Shown: positions 1 to 5,941 of the stretch, one piece after another | Numbering within the stretch: the first letter of the stretch is position 1 | Layout of the letters: every line of letters begins with the position of its first letter | Assembly: GCA_013362295.1 (NCBI GenBank) | Contig: JABFWJ010000223.1 | Location: 1 to 10,943 of the forward strand | Length of the DNA stretch: 10,943 nucleotides | Source: Thermoleophilia bacterium | GTDB lineage: Bacteria; Actinomycetota; Thermoleophilia; Gaiellales; Gaiellaceae | Reading direction: 5' to 3' | Position numbers and translations under genes: made by a program | The notes under the pieces: generated by a model | The model's database searches: none | Seen by the model: only the letters and a program-made list of their open reading frames with translations | Told to the model about the DNA's origin: nothing

Positions 1-1
1 G

Positions 2-376
2 ACACTGGAAGTGGTCGAAGAGGTCGGTTACGACAGCGCATTCACCTTCGTCTACTCGCCGCGCGCGGGAACCGAGGCGGCGGCGATGCCCGAGCAGGTC
101 CCGCACGAGCTGAAGATCGAGCGCATGGAGCGGCTCGTCGACGTCGTCCAGCGCGGTGCGCGTGCGAAGAACGAACAGCGCGTCGGGCGGGTCGAGGAGG
201 TGCTGGTCGAAGGTCCGTCGCGGACCGATCCGTCGCTCCTGCGCGGGCGCACGCGGAGAAACACGACCGTCAACTTCACGGGCCGGGCAGAACCAGGCGA
301 GCTCGTGGGCGTGCAGATCGAATCCGCGACGTCCACGACGCTGCGCGGGACGCAGGACGCGCTCGTCGCAGCCTGA
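2..376 (+). CDS. miaB: MiaB, tRNA-2-methylthio-N6-dimethylallyladenosine synthase, C-terminal part (5' end outside window)
   Basis: MiaB is a radical-SAM iron-sulfur enzyme that adds a methylthio group to i6A37 of tRNAs reading UNN codons. Only the last 124 codons are here. The end of the radical-SAM barrel shows as SAFTFVYSPRAGTEAA, a typical MiaB/methylthiotransferase motif. A linker with the KIERMERL helix follows. The C-terminal TRAM domain (roughly the last 65 residues, from RVGRVEEVLVEG to the end) includes the TRRNTTVNF segment. The cluster cysteines lie upstream, outside the window. The reading frame is open from the left edge, so no start codon is visible. The gene is followed after 17 nt by an SDR gene and then by miaA, whose product makes the MiaB substrate; this supports MiaB over the related MtaB or RimO. 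Confidence is high for the family and good for the exact member. Confidence 0.9.
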   Translation, partial: TLEVVEEVGYDSAFTFVYSPRAGTEAAAMPEQVPHELKIERMERLVDVVQRGARAKNEQRVGRVEEVLVEGPSRTDPSLLRGRTRRNTTVNFTGRAEPGELVGVQIESATSTTLRGTQDALVAA

Positions 377-380
377 CGCG

Positions 381-386
381 TACTCT
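381..386 (+). promoter_or_regulatory. Candidate -10 hexamer for a leaderless SDR transcript
   Basis: TACTCT fits the TAnnnT form of a housekeeping sigma -10 box and ends 7 nt before the ATG at 394, so transcription would begin at or next to the start codon. No Shine-Dalgarno sequence lies between it and the ATG, and no convincing -35 is seen 16-18 nt upstream. It falls in the 17-nt gap after miaB. A hexamer this loose can occur by chance, but two other genes here show the same arrangement. Confidence 0.35.
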
Positions 387-393
387 TCCCGCC

Positions 394-1434
394 ATGCGCA
401 TCCTCGTCACAGGCTCCTCTGGCCAGATCGGAACGAACCTCGCACTCCGCCTGATTGCGGACGGACACGAGGTCTTCGGCGTCGACAAGCGCCTGAATCC
501 TTGGGTTGGGAACGCGTTCCCGACGCTGCTCCAGGATCTCGCGGGGCACTACGCGCCGTTCCCGGGCGGGATCAACGGCGTCGAGTATCCGGAGGTCGAC
601 ATCGTCGTGCACCTCGCCGCGCACGCGAAGGTGCATCAGCTGGTGCGGCAGCCGCACCGCGCGCTCGAGAACGCGATCATGACCTTCAACGTGCTCGAGT
701 TCGCACGCGGCCGGAACCTGCCGATCGTGTTTTCCTCGAGCCGCGAGGTCTACGGGGACGTGCACCGGTTCGAGGAGTACCCGGAGACCGTCGCCGACTT
801 CGCCTTTACCGAGTCGACGTACTCCGCCTCGAAGATCGCCGGCGAGGCGTTCGTCTACTCGTACGCGCGCTGCTACGGGCTGCGCTACCTCGTCTTTCGC
901 TTCTCCAACGTCTACGGCCGGTTCGACAACGATCTGCACCGGATGGTGCGCGTGCTGCCGCTGTGGATCCACAAGCTCTCGCGCAACGAGCCGATCACCG
1001 TGTACGGCGAGGACAAGACGCTCGACTTCACGTACATCGACGACTGCATCGACGGGATCACCCGCGGCATCGAAGCCCTGGCCGGCGGGCGCGTCGCGAA
1101 TGGCACGATCAACCTGGCTTACGGGCAGGGCAACCGCCTGCTGCACGCCGCCGAGCTGATCGGGCAGGAGCTCGGAGTCGAGCCCGACATCACGATCTCC
1201 CCGCCGCTGCTCGGCGAGGTGACGCACTACGTCGCCGACGTCACGCGTGCGCGCGAGCTGCTCGGCTACGAGCCGCAGGTGTCGCTCGAGGAAGGGATCA
1301 AGCGCTCCGTGGCGTGGTTCCGCGAGTGGCGGGCCGAGCATCCCGAGGAGGAGGTCGCCGTCGTGGAGGATCCGGATCGCACGGCGACCGACATCCCGCA
1401 TGGCTTCAAAGAGCCGGCCGGCGCCGGGGCCTGA
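394..1434 (+). CDS. NAD(P)-dependent epimerase/dehydratase (extended SDR, sugar-nucleotide type)
   Basis: This 346-residue protein is an extended short-chain dehydrogenase/reductase of the kind that modifies nucleotide sugars (UDP-glucose 4-epimerase or dTDP-glucose 4,6-dehydratase relatives). The N-terminal Rossmann motif is VTGSSGQIG (glycines 7, 10 and 13). The catalytic triad is the SSSREVYG serine block at 114-121 plus Tyr143-x3-Lys147 (YSASK). VFRFSNVYG (167-175) and the DFTYIDDC segment (211-218) are typical of sugar-nucleotide epimerases. The exact substrate cannot be read from the sequence. The last 35 or so residues form an acidic, proline-containing tail beyond the usual fold. The ATG at 394 starts directly at the Rossmann strand. 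The gene sits between miaB and miaA, which are normally adjacent in actinobacteria, and its 3' end overlaps the miaA start by 35 nt. It may be an inserted gene co-transcribed with miaA and dapF. Confidence 0.9.
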   Translation: MRILVTGSSGQIGTNLALRLIADGHEVFGVDKRLNPWVGNAFPTLLQDLAGHYAPFPGGINGVEYPEVDIVVHLAAHAKVHQLVRQPHRALENAIMTFNVLEFARGRNLPIVFSSSREVYGDVHRFEEYPETVADFAFTESTYSASKIAGEAFVYSYARCYGLRYLVFRFSNVYGRFDNDLHRMVRVLPLWIHKLSRNEPITVYGEDKTLDFTYIDDCIDGITRGIEALAGGRVANGTINLAYGQGNRLLHAAELIGQELGVEPDITISPPLLGEVTHYVADVTRARELLGYEPQVSLEEGIKRSVAWFREWRAEHPEEEVAVVEDPDRTATDIPHGFKEPAGAGA

Positions 1435-2314
1435 GCACGTCCTCGCGCTCTTCGGCCCGACCGCGTCCGGGAAGACCGCCGTCGCCGGCGCCCTGCGCGA
1501 GCGGCTCGGGGTCGAGGTCGTCTCTGCCGACTCCGCTGCGCTGTACGCCGGGCTGCCCGTGATCACGGCTGCGCCGGAGTATCCGGCGAAGCTCGTCGGC
1601 GTCGTGCCGCTGCGCGCGGAGGTGTCGGTGGGCGAATACCAGCGTCTCGCGCACGCGGCGATCGACGCCGCGGAGCGCCCGCTCGTCGTCGGCGGGACGG
1701 GCCTCTATTTCCGCGCTGCGCTCTCGACGCTGACGCTGCCCCCGCCGGCGGGCCCGGGGCGGCGCGCGTTCTGGCAAGAGGAATACGACCGGCTCGGCCC
1801 CGAGGCGGCTCACGCCGCCCTCGCCGAGCGGGACGCGGCCGCGGCGGGCCGGGTGCACGCGAACGATCGCAAGCGCGTCGTGCGTGCGCTCGAGCTCGCA
1901 GACAGCGGGCACTCGCTCGCGCCCGAGCAGAACAGCCTGTGGACGGAGGACACCCGGCTCCCTACCACGATCCTCGCCCTCGAGCTTCCGCTCCAAGAGC
2001 TCGACCGCAGGATCGAGGAGCGCACGCACGCGATGGTGGCTGCGGGCGCCGCCGAGGAGGCGAGGCGCGCGTGGGCAGGACCGCTCTCCGACACCGCGCG
2101 CAAGGTGATGGGGCTCGAGCAGTTCGCGACGCTGCCGGAGGCGAACGCGATCGCCGAGGTGACGCAGGCGACGCGCCGGCTCGCCCGCTACCAGCGCAAA
2201 TGGCTGCGCAGAATGCCGGGTGTCGTTAGGCTCGACGGCAACCGGGCTCCCTCGGAGGTCGCCGATGAGATCATCGCGCTGGGACGCGAACGGCAACGTC
2301 TACCTGGTCACTGA
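1400..2314 (+). CDS. miaA: MiaA, tRNA dimethylallyltransferase (divergent)
   Basis: MiaA transfers a dimethylallyl group from DMAPP to N6 of A37 in tRNA, producing the i6A substrate of MiaB. The product is 304 residues. The P-loop GPTASGKT is at 19-26, the Asp-Ser pair SADSAALY at 42-49, GGTGLY at 98-103 and NDRKRVVRALE at 155-165. The Q-TRR-x-ARYQ-x-W segment is near 255-268, all as in MiaA. Divergence is clear after the Asp-Ser pair: the usual GTAKP is ITAAP here, and the usual histidine-rich stretch (PHHLID-like) is shortened and lacks His-His. The ATG at 1400 was chosen because it leaves ten residues before the P-loop strand. No Shine-Dalgarno precedes it, so the 35-nt overlap with the SDR gene suggests coupled translation. 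The 3' end overlaps the dapF start by 50 nt. Confidence 0.9.
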   Translation: MASKSRPAPGPEHVLALFGPTASGKTAVAGALRERLGVEVVSADSAALYAGLPVITAAPEYPAKLVGVVPLRAEVSVGEYQRLAHAAIDAAERPLVVGGTGLYFRAALSTLTLPPPAGPGRRAFWQEEYDRLGPEAAHAALAERDAAAAGRVHANDRKRVVRALELADSGHSLAPEQNSLWTEDTRLPTTILALELPLQELDRRIEERTHAMVAAGAAEEARRAWAGPLSDTARKVMGLEQFATLPEANAIAEVTQATRRLARYQRKWLRRMPGVVRLDGNRAPSEVADEIIALGRERQRLPGH

Positions 2315-2966
2315 GGAGCCGCTGACTCCGGAGCTCGTGCGCGCACATGTCGGCGACGCGGACGGCATGCTCGAGGTCTCCGGCAGCGGCGCCGACTGGG
2401 TGGAGATCGTGATCTGGAATCCCGACGGTTCGCGCGCCGAGATGTCGGGGAACGGCACGCGCATCGCCGCCCGGTGGCAGGCCGAGCGGAGCGGCGCCGG
2501 GATGGTCTCCGTCCGCGTCGGGCCGCGCGAGGTGCGGGCGCGGATGCTCGACGTGACGCTCGTCGAGCAGGACCTGGGCGAGGTCGTCGTCTCCGCGCCC
2601 GACGAGGTCGAGGGCATCGGCTTCGTCCCCGTCGATGTCGGCAATCCGCACGCGGTGGTGCAGGGCGACCCGGGCGAGGTCCTCCGGTTCGGGCCGCTGC
2701 TGGAGATGCACGAGCGCTTCCCGCAGCGCACGAACGTGCAGGTTGCACGCTTCGCGCCGGACGGCGCGATCGAGGCGCGCGTATGGGAGCGCGGCGCGGG
2801 CGAGACCGCGTCGTCCGGCTCGAGCGCGGTGGCGATCGCGGCCGCGTTCGGATTGTCGGCCGCGACGATCAGGTTCCCCGGCGGCGAGCTCGCGGTGCGC
2901 TTCGAAGGCGGTCATGCGTTCCTGACCGGCCAGGCGGAACGGGTCTCCGAGTCTGATTCGGCGTAG
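2265..2966 (+). CDS. dapF: Diaminopimelate epimerase family protein with both catalytic Cys positions as Ser
   Basis: DapF interconverts LL- and meso-diaminopimelate using two opposed cysteines in a PLP-independent two-base mechanism. This 233-residue protein is short for the family (usually about 270-290). It keeps the two-lobed layout: DANGNVYLV (7-15) in place of the usual GLGNDFVV, NPDGSRAEMSGNGTR (52-66), VGNPHAVV (125-132), FPQRTNV (152-158) and WERGAGETASSGSSA (174-188). The first catalytic cysteine, normally in MCGNG, is Ser61. The second, normally in ACGTG, is Ser184, with the loop changed to SSGSSA. The GIGADGLL region is reduced to GDADGML. The ATG at 2265 puts the GN motif near the N-terminus; a start at 2220 would add 15 unlikely residues. 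It follows miaA as usual in actinobacteria and faces the dapE-dapC-dapD operon, which needs such an epimerase. Membership of the DapF fold is clear; epimerase activity is unproven. Confidence 0.82.
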   Translation: MRSSRWDANGNVYLVTEEPLTPELVRAHVGDADGMLEVSGSGADWVEIVIWNPDGSRAEMSGNGTRIAARWQAERSGAGMVSVRVGPREVRARMLDVTLVEQDLGEVVVSAPDEVEGIGFVPVDVGNPHAVVQGDPGEVLRFGPLLEMHERFPQRTNVQVARFAPDGAIEARVWERGAGETASSGSSAVAIAAAFGLSAATIRFPGGELAVRFEGGHAFLTGQAERVSESDSA

Positions 2967-2992
2967 CCGACGCTTGAAGTCGAAGTGCTCCA

Positions 2993-3017
2993 ATCTGGTT
3001 CGCTGCGCGAATCAGAT
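2993..3017. terminator. Hairpin between convergent dapF and dapD, possible bidirectional terminator
   Basis: ATCTGGTTCG (2993-3002) pairs with CGAATCAGAT (3008-3017) over 10 bp with one G-U wobble and a 5-nt loop, CTGCG. It lies in the 56-bp gap between the dapF stop (2966) and the dapD stop (3023), where a bidirectional terminator would be expected. Neither strand has a real T-run after the stem; the minus strand has only TT. Another copy of TCTGATTCG at 2952-2960, near the end of dapF, could pair with the same right arm instead. Confidence 0.4.
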
Positions 3018-3022
3018 CGGGT

Positions 3023-3766
3023 CTACGAACCAATCTCGTATTCTCGCAGTGCGTCGTTCAGCGACGTCTTCAGATCCGTCGCCGCGCTGCGGCGGCCGAT
3101 GATCAGCGCGCACGCGAGGTGATACGTCCCGGCCGGGAACTCCTTCGGCCGCGTTCCCGGGACGACGATCGAACGGGGCGGGACGTACCCGCGGTGCTCG
3201 ACGGGCTCCGAGCCGGTGACGTCGATGATCGGCACGCTCGCGGTCAGGGTGACGTTCGGCGCGAGCACCGCTTCGCGGCCGACTCGCACGCCCTCGACGA
3301 TGATGCAGCGCGAACCGATGAACGCGCCGTCCTCGATGATCACGGGCCGCGCGCCGGGAGGCTCGAGGACCCCGCCGATCCCGACGCCGCCCGCGAGGTG
3401 GACGTCCGCACCGATCTGCGCGCCTGAGCCGACGGTCGCCCAGGTGTCGACCATCGTGTTCGGCCCGACCCAGGCGCCGATGTTGACGTACGAGGGCATC
3501 AGGACGACGCCGCGCGAGAGGAACGCGCCGTACCGCGCGGTCGCGGGCGGGACGACGCGGACACCGAGGTCGTCGTAGCCGCTCTTGAGCGGGATCTTGT
3601 CGTGGTACTCGAACGGCCCGACCTCGCGCGGTTCCATCTGCCGCTCGCGGAAGTAGGCGAGGATCGCCGCCTGCACCTCGCCGTTGACGCGCCAGTCGTC
3701 CCCGTCGGGCTCCGCGACGCGCACCTCGCCGCGGTCGAGGGCAGCAATGGTGTCGGCGGTCGTCAC
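3023..3766 (-). CDS. dapD: DapD, 2,3,4,5-tetrahydropyridine-2,6-dicarboxylate N-succinyltransferase (E. coli type)
   Basis: DapD succinylates tetrahydrodipicolinate using succinyl-CoA, the committing step of the succinylase route to diaminopimelate. The 247-residue product has a short helical N-terminal region, then a left-handed beta-helix of hexapeptide repeats (about 90-200), then a C-terminal extension. Segments such as VLMPSYVNIGAWVG (88-101), TMVDTWATVGSGAQIG (104-119; the Asp of MVDTW is the expected catalytic Asp) and VHLAGGVGIGGVLEP (122-136) closely match the E. coli-type DapD, not the longer Mycobacterium type. The N-terminus is roughly 30 residues shorter than in E. coli. The GTG at 3766 is chosen because GGGAGG (plus-strand 3771-3776) lies 4 nt upstream. 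It overlaps the dapC stop as GTGA, implying coupled translation, and is the last gene of the operon. Confidence 0.93.
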   Translation of the reverse strand: MTTADTIAALDRGEVRVAEPDGDDWRVNGEVQAAILAYFRERQMEPREVGPFEYHDKIPLKSGYDDLGVRVVPPATARYGAFLSRGVVLMPSYVNIGAWVGPNTMVDTWATVGSGAQIGADVHLAGGVGIGGVLEPPGARPVIIEDGAFIGSRCIIVEGVRVGREAVLAPNVTLTASVPIIDVTGSEPVEHRGYVPPRSIVVPGTRPKEFPAGTYHLACALIIGRRSAATDLKTSLNDALREYEIGS

Positions 3767-4890
3767 AGGACCTCCCTGAGGATCGCCGCGGCCCGCTCGC
3801 ACTCGGCCTGGGTCGGCACGAGCGCGAGGCGCACATAGCCCTCGCCGGCAGGACCGAAGAACGAGCCGGGGGCGACGACGATGCCGTGGCCGAGCAGCCG
3901 CCGCGCGAATTCCTCGGAGGAGCCGCTCACCTCGAGCCAGAGGTAGAAGGTCGCCGACGAGCCGGCGAGGCGGAGGCCGCGCTCTTCGAGCGCGGGCAGC
4001 ACCGTCTCGCGCTTGCGTTGGTAGAGGGCGCGCACGTCTTCGACGTGGCGGTCGTCCGACCAGGCCGCGACCGACGCGCGCTGTACGAACTCCTGCGGCG
4101 CGGTGCCGACGGTGGGACGGAAGCGGCGCAGCGCGTCGCAGATCTCGCGCGGCGCGCAGGTGAAGCCGGAGCGGTACCCCGTCATCGACGAACGCTTGGA
4201 GAGCGTGTTGAAGACGACGACGTTCGTGCGGTCCTCGATCTGCAGCGCCGAGACGGGTGGTTCGTCGAACCAGAGCTCGGAGTACGCCTCGTCCGAGCAG
4301 AGGAGAAAGCCGTGCTCGCGTGCACGTCCGGCGAGCTCCTCGTAGAACGAGAGCGGTGCGACGGCGCCGGTCGGGTTGTTCGGATAGCAGACCCAGAAGA
4401 GCGCGATCTCGTCCCACGCGTCGAACGCGTCGAGGTCGGGGAGCCAGCCGTGCTCCTCGTCGAGCGGCACGGTCACGACGCCGCCGTTCGCGAACAGCGC
4501 GCCGCGCTCGTACACCGGGTAGGCCGGCTCGGGCACCGCGACGAGCCGCTTCTCGCCGAGCACGACCTGCGCGAACGAGAAGATCGCCTCCTTCGAGCCG
4601 AGCGTCGGGACGACCTCCGTCTCCGGATCAACCGTCACGCCGAAGCGGCGCTCGACCCAGCCGCTGATCGCCCGCCGGAGCTCCGGCAGACCCGTCGCGC
4701 GCGGGTACGACGAGATCGGCTCGATCGACGCCGCGAGCGCCTCCCGGATGAACGCCGGCGTCACTTCGCGCGGATCGCCCATCCCGAAGTCGATCAGCTC
4801 GATCCCGCTCGCGGCCGCCTCCGCCTTCCAGTCGTCGAGACGGGCGAACGGATACTGCGCGAGCTCTGTGAGGACGGGGGAGAGGTGCAC
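3763..4890 (-). CDS. dapC: DapC, succinyldiaminopimelate transaminase (class I/II aminotransferase)
   Basis: This PLP-dependent fold-type I aminotransferase is 375 residues long and is expected to convert N-succinyl-2-amino-6-ketopimelate to N-succinyl-LL-DAP with glutamate as donor. Visible landmarks are the SYPRATGLPELRRAI entry region (60-75), CYPNNPTG (168-175), Asp200 and Tyr203 in SDEAY for the PLP ring, the Schiff-base lysine Lys232 in NTLSKRSSMTGYRSGF, and Arg354 in YVRLAL for the substrate carboxylate. The family as a whole (aspartate, alanine, LL-DAP and other transaminases) is hard to split by motif; the DapC call rests on the position between dapE and dapD. The GTG at 4890 starts 2 nt after the dapE stop, and no good Shine-Dalgarno is present, so translation is probably coupled to dapE. 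The 3' end overlaps dapD by 4 nt (GTGA). Confidence 0.88.
   Translation of the reverse strand: MHLSPVLTELAQYPFARLDDWKAEAAASGIELIDFGMGDPREVTPAFIREALAASIEPISSYPRATGLPELRRAISGWVERRFGVTVDPETEVVPTLGSKEAIFSFAQVVLGEKRLVAVPEPAYPVYERGALFANGGVVTVPLDEEHGWLPDLDAFDAWDEIALFWVCYPNNPTGAVAPLSFYEELAGRAREHGFLLCSDEAYSELWFDEPPVSALQIEDRTNVVVFNTLSKRSSMTGYRSGFTCAPREICDALRRFRPTVGTAPQEFVQRASVAAWSDDRHVEDVRALYQRKRETVLPALEERGLRLAGSSATFYLWLEVSGSSEEFARRLLGHGIVVAPGSFFGPAGEGYVRLALVPTQAECERAAAILREVL
3771..3776 (-). promoter_or_regulatory. Shine-Dalgarno for dapD
   Basis: On the minus strand GGGAGG precedes the GTG start of dapD by 4 nt and lies inside the 3' end of dapC. It is the strongest ribosome binding site in this operon. 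It fixes the dapD start at 3766 within a much longer open frame. Confidence 0.7.
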
Positions 4891-4892
4891 GC

Positions 4893-5930
4893 TCAGACGC
4901 TACCCACGAGAAAGCGCTGCAGCGCGTCGAACGTGCGCTCGAGCTCGGTGATCTCCACGCGCTCGTCGACTGCGTGGGCGTATCGGGTCGCGCCGGGGCC
5001 GAGATTGACTGCGTCGAGCCCGCGCGCGGCGAAGTCGGCGACGTTCGTCCACGCCTGCTTCGCCTGCACCTCGAAGCCGCCGACGGCGCGCAGCCGCTCG
5101 ACGAGCGGCGACCGTAGCGCGACGTGCGCCGGCGGCGAGTTCGATGAGATGTCGACCTCCGGACCGAAGAGCTCGTGGATGTGCTTCGCTGCCGACTCGG
5201 CGGTGCGGTCGGGCGCGTAGCGGAAGTTCACGATCGCCTCCGCCCGCGCCGGAATCACGTTCGACGCGATACCGGCATGGAGCTGCGTCACCGACATCAC
5301 CTCGCGGAACAGGAGCCCGTCGATCTCGACGTCGCGCGGCTCCGCGTCGAGTGCTTGGCGAAGCCCGTCGAACGCGAGCCTGATCGCGTTCACGCCGAGC
5401 CACGGCCGCGCGGAGTGCGCCGACTTCCCGTGGAAGACGACGCGCGCACTCAGGTTGCCGAGACAGCCGAGCTGCAGCGTGTTGTCGGTCGGCTCGAGGC
5501 AGATGACGAGCTGCGCCTCGTCCACGAGCCCGGTCCGCTCGAAGACGGCGGGGAGCGGGTTCACGTCGGGCCCGAGCTCCTCGCGCGGGAAGAAGAGCAG
5601 CGCGAGGTCGTATGCGAGCTCTGTCTCCGCCGCCCAGAGGCCGAGCTCGATCATCACCGCGAGCCCGCCCTTCATGTCACTGGCTCCGAGACCGACGACC
5701 GATCCGTCCTCGATCCGTCCGGGCAGGTTCCCCTGGGCGGGCACCGTGTCGGTGTGCCCTGCGAGGAGCACGAGCGGCTTGCCTTCGCGCTTGGCGTAGA
5801 TCGCCGACTCCCCGTCCGAAAAGGCTGTGTGTAGGGGTACACAGGCGTCGACATAGGTGTACACCTGCGCCTCGCTTCCCGACTGCGAGGGGATGTTCAC
5901 GAGATCCAGGGTGCGACGGGCGAGTGCCAT
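4893..5930 (-). CDS. dapE: DapE, succinyl-diaminopimelate desuccinylase (M20 metallopeptidase family)
   Basis: DapE is a dizinc hydrolase that removes succinate from N-succinyl-LL-DAP to give LL-DAP. The 345-residue product shows the M20 ligand set in order: His59 and Asp61 in AGHTDTVP, the bridging Asp85 in GASDMKGG, the general base Glu117 followed by Glu118 in PREELG, Glu146 in CLEPTD, and His319 in RYAHAVDE. The dimerisation-lid segment FHGKSAHSARPWLGVNAI lies at 166-183. The substrate call, as opposed to another M20 amidohydrolase such as ArgE, rests on the neighbouring dapC and dapD. The ATG at 5930 is preferred: upstream in-frame codons run antisense through hflX, and the protein begins properly with ALARRTLDLVNIPSQSG. 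The only Shine-Dalgarno-like sequence is a weak GGGACGG. It is first in the dapE-dapC-dapD operon and divergent from hflX, with only 11 bp between the start codons. Confidence 0.92.
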   Translation of the reverse strand: MALARRTLDLVNIPSQSGSEAQVYTYVDACVPLHTAFSDGESAIYAKREGKPLVLLAGHTDTVPAQGNLPGRIEDGSVVGLGASDMKGGLAVMIELGLWAAETELAYDLALLFFPREELGPDVNPLPAVFERTGLVDEAQLVICLEPTDNTLQLGCLGNLSARVVFHGKSAHSARPWLGVNAIRLAFDGLRQALDAEPRDVEIDGLLFREVMSVTQLHAGIASNVIPARAEAIVNFRYAPDRTAESAAKHIHELFGPEVDISSNSPPAHVALRSPLVERLRAVGGFEVQAKQAWTNVADFAARGLDAVNLGPGATRYAHAVDERVEITELERTFDALQRFLVGSV

Positions 5931-5933
5931 AAT
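5928..5933 (+). promoter_or_regulatory. Candidate -10 box for hflX, overlapping the dapE start codon
   Basis: CATAAT matches the TATAAT consensus at five of six positions and ends 8 nt before the hflX ATG at 5942, so the transcript would have little or no leader. There is no Shine-Dalgarno before hflX, which fits leaderless translation. The hexamer shares its first three bases with the complement of the dapE ATG. No convincing -35 is visible. Confidence 0.4.
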
Positions 5934-5941
5934 CCGTCCCG

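Noticed and set aside
52..1566. 504-codon open frame on the minus strand opposite miaB and the SDR gene
   Set aside because: The composition is Arg/Val/Asp-rich repeats of codon-shadow type and no family motif is present; the plus-strand genes explain the region fully.
2953..3010. Short repeated TCTGATTCG-like words read as a mobile-element end or attachment site
   Set aside because: There are only a few short copies, all within one convergent gap, and no transposase or integrase is nearby; a terminator-like hairpin is the simpler reading.
3023..4417. Longer 464-residue version of DapD
   Set aside because: The extra N-terminal part is antisense-free but out-of-frame dapC sequence; a strong Shine-Dalgarno and the GTGA overlap place the start at 3766.
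3886..5220. 444-codon plus-strand frame antisense to dapC and dapE
   Set aside because: Both minus-strand genes carry complete catalytic motifs; the plus-strand frame shows none.
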